This document shows, piece after piece, positions 54,682-62,719 of a stretch of 64,000 nucleotides of DNA. The position numbers and the translations under genes are program-made. The stretch covers positions 248,001-312,000 of the forward strand of contig NZ_AUND01000034.1 in NCBI RefSeq assembly GCF_000714535.1. Direction: 5' to 3'. Source of the DNA: Thioclava pacifica DSM 10166 (GTDB lineage Bacteria; Pseudomonadota; Alphaproteobacteria; Rhodobacterales; Rhodobacteraceae). Position 1 is the stretch's first letter, and each line of letters begins with the position of its first letter. Below the pieces are notes generated by a model. The model was not told the DNA's origin. It ran no database searches and saw nothing but the letters and a program-made list of their open reading frames with translations.

Positions 54682-55484
54682 GGAAGCCCGGCCCGCACCG
54701 CCGCTTCAGCGGCCCAGGCCAGCTCCTTGCGCGAGGGAAAATCGGCCACTGACAGCGGCGTGTGGAAGACGATCTCGACCGAGCCCTGCCGGCGTTGGGC
54801 CAGCACCTTGAGCAGATGCGGGCCGAACTCCATATCCCCCCACCAGCCGTAAAAGCGCGGATCTTCTCCGTCGGGCGGGCGGTAGATCACCGTCACCGGC
54901 TGGATCTGCATCACCTTGTCGAGGCCATGGCTATAGAAGGCCTGAAACAGGGTCGGCTTGAAAGGCAGCACCCGGCGCGCGTCTGTCGAGGTGCCCTCGG
55001 GAAAGAACAGCAGGTGATGGCCTGCGCGGATCCGCTCCTCGAAGAGGGCCTGTTGGGCCTTGGCCTCGCGCGGATCACGCTTGATGAACACCGTGCCGGT
55101 AGCGCGGGCGAGCCAGCCGACAAAGGGCCAGCGCGCCACTTCAGCTTTAGAGACGAAATAGACCCGCTGGCAGGCGTTCAGCGCGAAAATATCAAGCCAG
55201 GAGCCGTGATTGGCCACCACCGCGCCGATCTTGTTCATCGGGCGGCCGCTCACCCGGTACCCCATGCCAAGGATCGGCATGCTCAGGCGGCAGACTGTCT
55301 GTGTGATCCACGGAGTCCAAGGGCGTGCAAGCCCGTGGATCGGGCGCTCGATCAACCGCAGCAAAAGCAGGACGATCAGCCCGGTCAGCAGCAAGATCCC
55401 CCAGATCAGTCCGCGCGCGATGGCCCGCGCCCAATCGAGCGGGCCGAGCGGTTTCGGATCGGGTTCCTCCTCGATCCAGCTCAT
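54657..55484 (-). CDS. olsA: OlsA-like lyso-ornithine lipid acyltransferase
   Basis: PlsC-family 1-acyl transferase of 275 aa, membrane anchored (GLIWGILLLTGLIVLLLLRL). Catalytic NHGSWLD (H-X4-D) in AVVANHGSWLDIFAL, FVGWLARATGTVFIKRD, and the FFPEGTSTDARRVLPFK motif. It starts inside the end of the ornithine acyltransferase gene (4-bp overlap), so it is most probably OlsA, adding the second acyl chain in ornithine lipid synthesis, rather than the general PlsC. Confidence 0.9.
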   Translation of the reverse strand: MSWIEEEPDPKPLGPLDWARAIARGLIWGILLLTGLIVLLLLRLIERPIHGLARPWTPWITQTVCRLSMPILGMGYRVSGRPMNKIGAVVANHGSWLDIFALNACQRVYFVSKAEVARWPFVGWLARATGTVFIKRDPREAKAQQALFEERIRAGHHLLFFPEGTSTDARRVLPFKPTLFQAFYSHGLDKVMQIQPVTVIYRPPDGEDPRFYGWWGDMEFGPHLLKVLAQRRQGSVEIVFHTPLSVADFPSRKELAWAAEAAVRAGLPYEIARSR

Positions 55485-56257
55485 CCCTTGCCCTCGAAGC
55501 GCCGCGTGTAGAAAGCGCGATGCTTGTCGCTCATCGCTTTGGTGTCCATCAGCAGCAGCACATCGGTCGTGTTGAACGGATGGTCGACGAAGGCGCCCTC
55601 GCCCACGAACCCGCCGAGCCGCAGATAGGCCTTGATCAGGTTGGGCATCTGCGCCATCGCCGCACGCCGGTCGAGCTCGGGTTCGCGGACCAGATCCATG
55701 CTCTGAAACGCTTCCGAGCGCGCCCGCGGGCGCAAGCCCTCGGGCGCGAGATGATGATGATGCAGCCACGCTAGCGGCATCTTCAGCGCCTGCGGGTCGG
55801 TCCCGTGAAACGAGGCCACGCCGAAGAGGATCTCGATCTCATGGGCCAGCACGTAATCAGCCAGCGCATTCCACAACAAAAGCATCGCCGCCCCGCCCCG
55901 GTAATCGGGATGCACGCAGGACCGGCCCAGCTCGAGCAACTTGCGGCCCGAGGCGCGCAGCGGCTCCAGATCATATTCCGTATCGCAATAGAAATGCCCG
56001 GCCTCGGCGGCGCGATCCGACGTCAGCAGCCGATAGGCGCCCACGACATGCTCGCCCAGAGGCCTATTCCGGTCGACAAGCAGGAGGTGATCATAGACGG
56101 GGTCGAGATCGTCGCGCTCGATACGCGCTGCGTGATCAACGGTCTGACCGCCCCCGCCCAGTTCCTCGACGAAGACGCGATAGCGCAAACGTTGCGAGGC
56201 TTCGAGATCCGCCGCACCCCGGGCGAGCCTGATATCGAATGCCGCATTCTCGCCCAC
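55481..56257 (-). CDS. olsB: OlsB L-ornithine N-acyltransferase
   Basis: A 258-aa GNAT-like acyltransferase transferring a 3-hydroxyacyl group from ACP to ornithine, making lyso-ornithine lipid. DIRLARGAADLEASQRLRYRVFVEELGG, DHLLLVDRN, VGAYRLLTSDRAAEAGHFYCDTEYDL, ELGRSCVHPDYRGGAAMLLLWNALADYV and GVASFHGTDP match OlsB. First of the olsB-olsA pair. Ornithine lipids replace phospholipids when phosphate is short in many relatives; regulation here is unknown. Confidence 0.94.
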   Translation of the reverse strand: MGENAAFDIRLARGAADLEASQRLRYRVFVEELGGGGQTVDHAARIERDDLDPVYDHLLLVDRNRPLGEHVVGAYRLLTSDRAAEAGHFYCDTEYDLEPLRASGRKLLELGRSCVHPDYRGGAAMLLLWNALADYVLAHEIEILFGVASFHGTDPQALKMPLAWLHHHHLAPEGLRPRARSEAFQSMDLVREPELDRRAAMAQMPNLIKAYLRLGGFVGEGAFVDHPFNTTDVLLLMDTKAMSDKHRAFYTRRFEGKG

Positions 56258-56381
56258 GCATCCCCTCCTGACGCCCGCGTTGTGGCGCAGATGTAGAAAC
56301 CCCCGAGCGGCTTGGCAATATGCGACGCGGCCGAATAAAACCTAGGGTTGTTTTTTCGACTAGACCATTCGCGCCCTGGTG

Positions 56382-56397
56382 TTAACCTTTCGTCAAC
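56382..56397. promoter_or_regulatory. CtrA-box-like sequence
   Basis: TTAA-N7-TCAAC (56382-56397), one base from the CtrA consensus TTAA-N7-TTAAC. It lies in the gap between olsB and DUF3553, about 125 bp upstream of the olsB start, and only ~200 bp from chpT, whose product phosphorylates CtrA. Confidence 0.3.
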
Positions 56398-56572
56398 CTT
56401 GATCGTGGAAAACCAATTCCAGAGAAACCCTTCGCCCGTCGATCACCTGTTTGCCGACATGTTCAAAATTGACCGTCACCTTTTCACCGATCCGCGACTG
56501 CACCTGGCCGATGCCCCAATCGGGCTGGGCAGGGTTTCGCACCAGCATGCCGGGTTCAAGGATCTCATACAT
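56393..56572 (-). CDS. DUF3553 small protein
   Basis: A 59-codon gene starting at ATG 56572 (MYEILEPGMLVRNPAQPDWG, then GIGQVQSRIGEKVTVNFEHVGKQ). It matches the DUF3553 family: a short beta-rich domain with a W-G-x-G-Q-V-Q pattern. Convincing codon use. Divergent from chpT with only 26 bp between start codons, so both promoters must overlap the genes or be very compact. Confidence 0.85.
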   Translation of the reverse strand: MYEILEPGMLVRNPAQPDWGIGQVQSRIGEKVTVNFEHVGKQVIDGRRVSLELVFHDQG

Positions 56573-56598
56573 TTACGCCCTCACTTTCGGAGATATTG

Positions 56599-57213
56599 AT
56601 GCCGTTCGAAACTGTTGAGGCAAGCCTGCCTGAAGCCGATCTGACGGGTCTGCTGGGCTCGCGGCTGTGCCACGACCTGATCAGCCCGATCGGCGCAATC
56701 GGAAACGGGCTCGAATTGCTGACCATGAGCTGCGCCACGCAAGGTCCCGAGATCGAGCTGATCGCGCAAAGCGTCGCGGCGGCCAATGCGCGGGTCAAAT
56801 TCTTCCGCGTCGCTTTCGGACAATCGGGCGAGCAGCAACAACTCGGCCAGCCCGAGATCGCGACCTTGCTGGCGGGGATTTCGGCACAAGGCCGACTGCG
56901 CCTGCAATGGGAGATCGTGGGCGATCATGCCCGCGCTCGCGTCAAACTGGCCTTCCTGTCGATCCTCTGCCTCGAGACGGTGCTGCCTTATGGCGGCACG
57001 ATTACGGTGCGTGATCACGACGGCGGCTGGGAAATCGCGGCGCATTCCGAGAAGGCGCGCGGCGATGCGCGGCTCTTCTCGGCGCTTGACGGGGCGAGCA
57101 TCGAGGTCACACCCGCGCGGGTGCAATTCGCATTGCTGCCGCGCATGGCGACGCGATTGGGGCTTGGCCTCGACTGGGCGCTCACCGATCAGGGCGGCGT
57201 GATACGGTTCTGA
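56599..57213 (+). CDS. chpT: ChpT-type histidine phosphotransferase
   Basis: A 204-aa ChpT-like phosphotransferase passing phosphate from CckA to CtrA and CpdR. Phospho-His in SRLCHDLISPIGAIGNGLELL (DHp helix) and a degenerate kinase-like C-terminal domain without ATP-binding G-boxes. ATG 56599 with GGAG seven bases before it. In Rhodobacterales this pathway controls motility and gene transfer agents rather than viability. Confidence 0.94.
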   Translation: MPFETVEASLPEADLTGLLGSRLCHDLISPIGAIGNGLELLTMSCATQGPEIELIAQSVAAANARVKFFRVAFGQSGEQQQLGQPEIATLLAGISAQGRLRLQWEIVGDHARARVKLAFLSILCLETVLPYGGTITVRDHDGGWEIAAHSEKARGDARLFSALDGASIEVTPARVQFALLPRMATRLGLGLDWALTDQGGVIRF

Positions 57214-57221
57214 CGCGGCAC

Positions 57222-58487
57222 TCAGGGCCGCACCGTGCCGTCACCGGTCACCAGGTATTTGAACGAGGTCAGCTGCTCGGCGCCCACCGGGCCGCGCGCA
57301 TGCATCTTGCCCGTCGCGATGCCGATCTCGGCGCCCATCCCGAACTCGCCGCCATCGGCAAACTGGGTCGAGGCGTTGCGCATCAAAATCGCGCTGTCGA
57401 GCCGCTCGAAGAAGCGTGCCGCCGCCGCATCATCCTCAGTCAGGATCGATTCCGTATGCTGGCTGCCGTAACGGCGGATATGTTCGATCGCCCCATCCAC
57501 GCCCTCGACGATCTTGGCCGCGCAGATCATGTCGAGAAACTCGCGCCCGTAATCCTCCGCCGAGGCTTCGGTCACACCCTCGATTGACAACAGATCGCCC
57601 ATGCCGCGCACCTCGACACCCGCCTTGAGCAGATCCTCGACCAATACGCCGCCATGTTGATCCCAGAAGGCCCGGTCGATCAGCAGGCATTCCATCGCGC
57701 CGCAAATCCCGGTGCGCCGGGTCTTGGCGTTGAGCACCACCGCGCGCGCCTTGTCCAGATCCGCCGCACCATCCGCGTAGACATGGCAGATGCCTTCAAG
57801 ATGGGCGAAGACCGGCACGCGGGCCTCGGCCTGCACCAGCCCCACCAGACCCTTGCCGCCGCGCGGCACGATCACGTCGATATAATCCGTCGCACGCAGC
57901 ATCTCGGCCACGGCAGCCCGGTCGCGCGTCGGCACAAGCTGGATCGCCGCTTCGGGCAGGCCTTGCGATTTGAGCCCTTCGAGCAGGCAGGCATGGATCG
58001 CGCGGCTTGAATGGAAGCTCTCCGAGCCGCCGCGCAAGATCACCGCATTGCCCGATTTCAGACACAGCGCCCCGGCATCCGCCGTCACGTTGGGCCGCGA
58101 TTCATAAATCACGCCGATCACACCGAGGGGCGTACGCACGCGCTGGATATGAAGGCCCGAGGGCATGTCCCACTCGGTGATCACATCGCCCACCGGATCG
58201 CGCTGCGCAGCCACCGCACGCAGGCCCTTGGCAATCGCCTCGATGCGGGACTGGTCAAGCATCAGACGATCCATCATCGCCGGGCTCAGCCCCTTCTCGG
58301 AGCCATACGCCATATCCTCGCCATTGGCCGCGATAATCTCATTCGCATGCGCGAGCACCGCATCGGCGGCCGCCTCGAGCGCCTTTTGCTTCGCCTCTGC
58401 ACTCGTGAATGCCAGCTCGGCCGCGGCGGCGCGCGCGGCCGCCCCCATCGTCTCGATCAGCCCCTTGGCGTCAAACTCGTCTTTCAT
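57222..58487 (-). CDS. proA: Gamma-glutamyl phosphate reductase
   Basis: Second step of proline synthesis, 421 aa, aldehyde dehydrogenase-like. ATG 58487. Marks: [68 protein letters not shown] and the catalytic-Cys region [28 protein letters not shown]. proB is not adjacent. Its start overlaps the stop of a small membrane protein gene. Confidence 0.97.
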   Translation of the reverse strand: MKDEFDAKGLIETMGAAARAAAAELAFTSAEAKQKALEAAADAVLAHANEIIAANGEDMAYGSEKGLSPAMMDRLMLDQSRIEAIAKGLRAVAAQRDPVGDVITEWDMPSGLHIQRVRTPLGVIGVIYESRPNVTADAGALCLKSGNAVILRGGSESFHSSRAIHACLLEGLKSQGLPEAAIQLVPTRDRAAVAEMLRATDYIDVIVPRGGKGLVGLVQAEARVPVFAHLEGICHVYADGAADLDKARAVVLNAKTRRTGICGAMECLLIDRAFWDQHGGVLVEDLLKAGVEVRGMGDLLSIEGVTEASAEDYGREFLDMICAAKIVEGVDGAIEHIRRYGSQHTESILTEDDAAAARFFERLDSAILMRNASTQFADGGEFGMGAEIGIATGKMHARGPVGAEQLTSFKYLVTGDGTVRP

Positions 58488-58744
58488 TACGCACCTCCAC
58501 CGGATTTCCCGGTCTGTCCCGTCTTCACCCATTGCGCCAGCTTGATCGCCAGCACGACCCAGGGCAGGCCGTGCAGCACCAGATCGAACCAGTCGAGCGG
58601 GCGCACCAGCGTGCCTGCCGCCAACATCTTCAGCTTTTCCCAGATATGTGGCTCTGGGGTGAAGGGCGCGAGACCGAGCAGCCCCGCGAAAAGGGCCGCC
58701 TGAAGAAGGGTGATGTGGTCGAAAACCTGTTTGATCCAGCGCAT
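58487..58744 (-). CDS. Small hydrophobic protein upstream of proA
   Basis: An 85-aa protein from ATG 58744 ([26 protein letters not shown] before it). Hydrophobic stretches [12 protein letters not shown] and [20 protein letters not shown] flank [22 protein letters not shown]. The end overlaps proA (TAATG). No family recognised; conserved synteny with proA could be checked. An alternative start at 58795 adds 17 residues. Confidence 0.65.
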   Translation of the reverse strand: MRWIKQVFDHITLLQAALFAGLLGLAPFTPEPHIWEKLKMLAAGTLVRPLDWFDLVLHGLPWVVLAIKLAQWVKTGQTGKSGGGA

Positions 58745-58825
58745 GAGCGTCTCCCGAAACTTCGCCCGGATATAGGCGAGCGGGGCGCGATTCACAACGC
58801 AACATTCCGTTCGAGAGGAGGAAAG

Positions 58826-58902
58826 TGGCGCGGTTGACGGGGCTCGAACCCGCGACCCCCGGCGTGACAGGCCGGTACTCTAACCAACTGAGCTACAACC
58901 GC
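58826..58902 (-). tRNA. tRNA-Asp (GTC), copy 1
   Basis: Seventy-seven bases with encoded CCA. Acceptor GCGGTTG/CAACCGC, D arm with AGCTCAGTTGGTTAGAG, anticodon loop CTGTCAC (GTC), T arm GGGTTCGAGCCC. Identical to copy 2, 28 bp away, and downstream of it in the transcript. Confidence 0.97.
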
Positions 58903-58907
58903 GCATG

Positions 58908-59040
58908 ACGCTCGGACGATCCGGGGATGATGGCGCGGTTGACGGGGCTCGAACCCGCGACCCCCGGCGTGACAGGCCGGTACTCTAACCAACTGAGCTA
59001 CAACCGCTCGCATCATCTTCCCGGATCGCCATCCGAGCGT
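58908..59040 (-). repeat. Inverted repeat clamping tRNA-Asp copy 2
   Basis: The flanks of tRNA copy 2 are complementary. On the minus strand the 5' side (59011-59040) reads ACGCTCGGA, then CGATCCGGG, then GATGA; the 3' side (58908-58932) reads TCATC, CCCGGATCG, TCCGAGCGT. With small bulges this gives a ~23-bp stem closing on the tRNA acceptor stem. Confidence 0.8.
58931..59007 (-). tRNA. tRNA-Asp (GTC), copy 2
   Basis: Identical 77-base tRNA-Asp with encoded CCA and anticodon GTC. First in the transcript from the promoter at 59048-59076; flanked by the long inverted repeat, which may guide 5' and 3' processing. Confidence 0.97.
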
Positions 59041-59047
59041 GGGGAGC

Positions 59048-59076
59048 GTATTACGCGGGCCACCTGCCCCCGTCAA
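59048..59076 (-). promoter_or_regulatory. Strong sigma70 promoter of the tRNA-Asp pair
   Basis: On the minus strand TTGACG (59076-59071), 17-bp spacer, TAATAC (59053-59048). This is nearly consensus and places the start of RNA around 59040, the outer end of the inverted-repeat stem. A GC-rich discriminator follows, as in stringently controlled tRNA promoters. Confidence 0.75.
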
Positions 59077-59159
59077 GCGGCACGAGACGAAAAAGTTCGA
59101 CGTTTTTTCACCCGTCGTTGCGGCAAGGAAATGGACCTCGCGCGGGCGGTGATTTCGGA

Positions 59160-59263
59160 GGCCTCCGGCGGGGATATTTGGAGCAGTTGGAACGCGGGGG
59201 TCCGCAGTTTCCAACTGCTCCAAATATCCCGGGGGAGGCCGCAGGCCGGGGGCGGAGCCCCTA
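59160..59263. repeat. Palindromic module copy D (after pirin)
   Basis: Arms GCCTCCGGCGGGGATATTTG... CAGTTGGAA (59161-59192) and the inverse TTCCAACTGCTCCAAATATCC (59209-59229). On the minus strand the module follows the pirin gene and begins with a GGGGCTCCGCCCC hairpin (59250-59262), the same order hairpin-then-palindrome as copies B, C and E. Confidence 0.85.
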
Positions 59264-59273
59264 CCCCGAGCGC

Positions 59274-60215
59274 TTAGCGTTCGGGCGCGGGGATGAACTC
59301 GGCGTCATCGGCGGGTGGCAGTCGGAATCGCCCATGCGCCCAGTCGCCTGCGCGCCAGGCTTCTTTCGCGGCTTCGATCTTCTCTCGCGAGGAGGCCACG
59401 AAATTCCACCAGATGTAACGCGGGCCGCTCATCGTGGCCCCGCCCAACACCATCAGCCGTGCGCCCTGCCCGCCTGCCTTGAGCGAGATTCGGTCGCCGG
59501 GGCGAAAGACGAGCATCCGGCCCGCCTCATAGGTCTCGCCCGCGACGCTGATCTCGCCTTGCAAGACATAGACGCCGCGATCCTCGTGATTGTCAGGTAG
59601 CGGCAGTTGCGCGCCCGGGTCGAGCTTCGCATCCGCATAAAACATCTCGGACGGCAGATCGAGCGGCGCGCGTGCGCCCCAGGCATCGCCAAGGACCAGG
59701 CGCACGGACTTGCCTTCGGCCTCCAGCTCGGGAAGCGCCTCGGCGCCGACATGTTCGAACCCCGCGGCCCCCTCTTCCATCTCCTCGGGCAGGGCCACCC
59801 AAGTCTGGATCCCCGAGAGCAATTGCCCTCTCTCGCGCACGTCTCCATCGGTGCGCTCGGAATGAGTGATCCCGTAACCGGCATTCATCCAGTTCACCGC
59901 ACCGGGCGTGATCCATTGATCCGTGCCGAGGGAATCGCGGTGATGCAGCCGCCCTTGAAGAAGATAAGTGACGGTCGCGAGGCCGATATGGGGATGGGGG
60001 CGGATATCGATGCCGCGCTGACCCGAGAGAAACTCCACCGGGCCGATCTGGTCAAAGAAGATAAAGGGGCCGACCATCTGACGCTTGGCCGAGGGCAAGG
60101 CACGGCGCACCTCGAATCCGCCGAGGTCTCGGGCGCGGGGTGCGATGACGGTTTCGATCGCGTCGACCGCGTCGCCGATCGGGATTTCGGGGTCGAGGGC
60201 GGGATTCCAGCTCAT
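59274..60215 (-). CDS. Pirin-family protein
   Basis: A 313-aa bicupin. N-terminal RDLGGFEVRRALPSAKRQMVGPFIFFDQ and RPHPHIGLATVTYLLQGRLHHRDSLGTDQ carry the metal ligands (His in HPHIG and HHRDS, with later HSERT), and the second cupin follows (PLPDNHEDRGVYVLQGEISVAGETYEAGRMLVF). Likely a quercetinase-like or regulatory metalloprotein; bacterial pirins have mixed roles. Monocistronic, followed by a repeat module. Confidence 0.93.
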   Translation of the reverse strand: MSWNPALDPEIPIGDAVDAIETVIAPRARDLGGFEVRRALPSAKRQMVGPFIFFDQIGPVEFLSGQRGIDIRPHPHIGLATVTYLLQGRLHHRDSLGTDQWITPGAVNWMNAGYGITHSERTDGDVRERGQLLSGIQTWVALPEEMEEGAAGFEHVGAEALPELEAEGKSVRLVLGDAWGARAPLDLPSEMFYADAKLDPGAQLPLPDNHEDRGVYVLQGEISVAGETYEAGRMLVFRPGDRISLKAGGQGARLMVLGGATMSGPRYIWWNFVASSREKIEAAKEAWRAGDWAHGRFRLPPADDAEFIPAPER

Positions 60216-60357
60216 GTCTCTTTCCTTCCTTTCAGAGAAAGAGATAGCGCGCCGAGGCCGCGATCACAGCCCCCGGCCCGCGCGCAGGATCCCTGCGAAA
60301 ACTCACAGGATCAGGAAGCCAAACCTAAGGCCTTGATTATCATTGGGTTTGGGGAGG

Positions 60358-60433
60358 TGGTGGGCGGTGAGGGACTCGAACCCCCGACATTCTCGGTGTA
60401 AACGAGACGCTCTACCAACTGAGCTAACCGCCC
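60358..60433 (-). tRNA. tRNA-Val (TAC)
   Basis: Seventy-six bases with encoded CCA; acceptor GGGCGGT/ACCGCCC, D arm AGCTCAGTTGGTAGAGC, anticodon loop TTTACAC (TAC), T arm GGGTTCGAGTCCC. Confidence 0.97.
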
Positions 60434-60442
60434 CCGGCCCTT

Positions 60443-60471
60443 CCTCTAGCCGGGGTGCGCCGCCCGATCAA
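60443..60471 (-). promoter_or_regulatory. Candidate promoter of tRNA-Val
   Basis: Minus-strand TTGATC (60471-60466), 17-bp spacer, TAGAGG (60448-60443). The start of RNA would fall only a few bases before the mature 5' end. Confidence 0.5.
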
Positions 60472-60515
60472 GAGGCATTGCGCAGGAGCGTCTCCGACAT
60501 CCAAGCGCCGCGCCC

Positions 60516-60544
60516 AACGAAAAAACCCGGCCACTGGGCCGGGT
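60516..60544 (-). terminator. Terminator after lipA
   Basis: Minus strand ACCCGGCC-CAGT-GGCCGGGT followed by TTTTT, 24 bp past the lipA stop. Confidence 0.88.
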
Positions 60545-60567
60545 CCTTCGACGGGCTTGCAGGTCGA

Positions 60568-61518
60568 TCAGACCCGGCCAAGTTTCTTCAGGCGATTTTC
60601 GCGCAGGCGGGCGAAATCGTCGCCTGCGTGATAGCTCGAACGGGTCAGAGGCGTTGCCGAGACCATGAGGAAGCCTTTGCCATAGGCGGCCTTTTCGTAA
60701 TCCTTGAATTCCTCCGGCGTCACGAACCGATCGACCGCGTGGTGCTTCGGCGTGGGTTGCAGATACTGACCGATGGTGAGGAAGTCGATATCGGCCGAGC
60801 GCATGTCGTCCATAACCTGACGCACCTGCTCTGCGGTCTCGCCCAGCCCCACCATGATACCCGACTTGGTGAACATCGCCGGATCGAGCTCTTTGACGCG
60901 CTGCAAGAGACGCAGCGAGTGGAAGTAGCGCGCACCGGGGCGGACGCTCGGATAGAGGCCGGGGACGGTTTCGAGATTGTGGTTGAACACGTCCGGGCGC
61001 GCCTCGACGACCTTCTCGAGCGCCGAAGGGTCGCATTTCAGAAAGTCGGGCGTGAGGATCTCGATCGTCGTGTCGGGCGAGCGGTGGCGCACGGCGCGGA
61101 TCGTCTGGGCAAAATGCTCGGCCCCGCCATCCTCGAGGTCATCGCGGTCGACCGAGGTGATCACCACATGGTTCAGACCCAGCGTCTCGACTGCATGTGC
61201 GACGCGACCCGGCTCGAAGGCGTCGAGCCTGTCGGGCTTGCCGGTCGCGACATTACAGAACGAACAACCACGGGTGCAAATTTCCCCCATGATCATCATC
61301 GTGGCGTGGCCATGGCTCCAGCACTCGCCGACATTGGGGCAGCCCGCCTCTTCACAGACCGTCACCAGCTTGTTCGACTTTAGGATCTCGCGGGTCTGCT
61401 TGTAGCCCTCCGAGACTGGCGCCTTGACCCGGATCCAGCTTGGTTTCTTGGGCTGAGCATTATCGGCGCGATGCGCCTTCTCGGGGTGGCGTTCACCAGG
61501 GATCTTGAGATCGCGCAT
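60568..61518 (-). CDS. lipA: Lipoyl synthase
   Basis: Radical-SAM enzyme inserting two sulfurs into octanoyl chains to form lipoyl, 316 aa. Auxiliary cluster Cys C55, C60, C66 ([12 protein letters not shown]), radical-SAM CxxxCxxC at C81, C85, C88 ([10 protein letters not shown]), [20 protein letters not shown], and the C-terminal RSSYHAG Ser that ligates the auxiliary cluster. Needs two 4Fe-4S clusters, so depends on the suf system at the left of the window. Confidence 0.98.
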   Translation of the reverse strand: MRDLKIPGERHPEKAHRADNAQPKKPSWIRVKAPVSEGYKQTREILKSNKLVTVCEEAGCPNVGECWSHGHATMMIMGEICTRGCSFCNVATGKPDRLDAFEPGRVAHAVETLGLNHVVITSVDRDDLEDGGAEHFAQTIRAVRHRSPDTTIEILTPDFLKCDPSALEKVVEARPDVFNHNLETVPGLYPSVRPGARYFHSLRLLQRVKELDPAMFTKSGIMVGLGETAEQVRQVMDDMRSADIDFLTIGQYLQPTPKHHAVDRFVTPEEFKDYEKAAYGKGFLMVSATPLTRSSYHAGDDFARLRENRLKKLGRV

Positions 61519-61584
61519 GATTGACCTTTCGGAATGCGGTTGTCCGTCACATAGGACGATTGCACACAGGATGCAAATTCTCGA

Positions 61585-62478
61585 TCAGAACCGCTTGCGT
61601 GCCTGCGCGATCAGCCCATCCCCGGCCGTCTTGAGAACGCGCGCAAGCGGATCGAACCAGGTCTCGGGATCGGATGCCTCGCGCGCGCGCACCAGCCGTA
61701 CCTGTCGCGCAGGCTCCTCGGAAAAGCGCAGAAGTGCGAGCGTCGGAAAGGCCCGGCTCTCCTGCATCGCGGCGATCTCGGGCACCAGCGTCAGCCCCAT
61801 CGCCTGCCCCGCCAGCGCGCAGAGCGTGGTGAGCGAGGAAGCCCCAAGGTCGATGCGCTGCGCCGCCCGCGTGAGCCCACAGAGCGCCAGCGCCTGATCG
61901 GCAAGGCAATGTCCCTCGTCGAGCAGCAGCAGCTGATCGGGATCGATCGCCTGCGGAGCAAGTCCGCGGTTCATCGCGAGCTGATCGGGGGTGCCCGCGA
62001 GAAGAAAGCGATCCTCGAAGAGCGGCGCCTCGAAGAGCTCGGGCGCGGGCGTTGCGATGATCGCGGCGTCCAGTGTGCCCTGCCCGATCTCCTCAATCAG
62101 CTCCTCGGTCGTGGCCTCGCGCAGCCGCAATGCTCCTTGCGCGCGCAACCCCGGAAGGGCGGCGGGAAGCAGGTACGGCGCGATGGTCGGAATCACGCCG
62201 AGATTGACCTGACCGAGACCGCGGCGCGCCTCGGCCTGAAGCGCACGCAGCTCTGCCGCGACGCGTTCGGCGGTTTCGAGCACCCGCCGCCCCGCGCGCG
62301 TCAGACGTACATCACGCGGACGGCGTTCGACCAAAGGCTGGCCGACCTGATCCTCAAGCTCGCGGATCTGGACGGAGAGCGCGGGCTGAGAGACGTGAAC
62401 CATTTCTGCCGCGCGCGAGAATGAGCGCGCATGGCCGAGCGCGCGAAGGTAAGCCAATTGGCGGAGGGTGATATTCAT
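61585..62478 (-). CDS. oxyR: OxyR hydrogen peroxide sensor
   Basis: A 297-aa LysR-type regulator. Winged HTH at 1-60 (RAAEMVHVSQPALSVQIRELED). The peroxide-sensing disulfide pair is C191 and C200 in DEGHCLADQALALC, the same nine-residue spacing as E. coli C199 and C208. Upstream of the start, an ATAGG-containing stretch near 62490-62510 could be an autoregulatory site; katG is not adjacent. In Rhodobacter, OxyR also answers singlet oxygen-linked peroxide stress. Confidence 0.94.
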   Translation of the reverse strand: MNITLRQLAYLRALGHARSFSRAAEMVHVSQPALSVQIRELEDQVGQPLVERRPRDVRLTRAGRRVLETAERVAAELRALQAEARRGLGQVNLGVIPTIAPYLLPAALPGLRAQGALRLREATTEELIEEIGQGTLDAAIIATPAPELFEAPLFEDRFLLAGTPDQLAMNRGLAPQAIDPDQLLLLDEGHCLADQALALCGLTRAAQRIDLGASSLTTLCALAGQAMGLTLVPEIAAMQESRAFPTLALLRFSEEPARQVRLVRAREASDPETWFDPLARVLKTAGDGLIAQARKRF

Positions 62479-62643
62479 AAGGCCTGATTATCCAGGAGAT
62501 AGGTTTTTACAATTTCCATTTATGGCTCATTCGCGGCATTTACCACTTAAACGCTTCGGCAAACCTCGGGCTCAGGACGTTTAACGCCGAATCCCTTGCC
62601 GATGCATCGAGACCTTCCGTTCACTCCCAGGAAACGCGCGAAC

Positions 62644-62676
62644 GGAAAAAGGCGCGAGGGCATTCCCTCGCGCCTT
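62644..62676 (-). terminator. Terminator after DUF6456 gene
   Basis: Minus strand AAGGCGCGAGGG-AATG-CCCTCGCGCCTT followed by TTTCC, perfect 12-bp stem, 44 bp past the stop. Confidence 0.88.
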
Positions 62677-62719
62677 GCTTGTCTCTCAGGTCCCGCTGCA
62701 TTCGGACCGGGAACGGATT

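Noticed and set aside
58792-59223. A protein-like frame with a duplicated [18 protein letters not shown] motif
   Set aside because: This is translation through the two tRNA-Asp genes, a known source of false proteins.
7811-59263. CRISPR repeats
   Set aside because: The repeats are scattered kilobases apart, each a palindrome at a gene end; there are no regular spacers and no cas genes.
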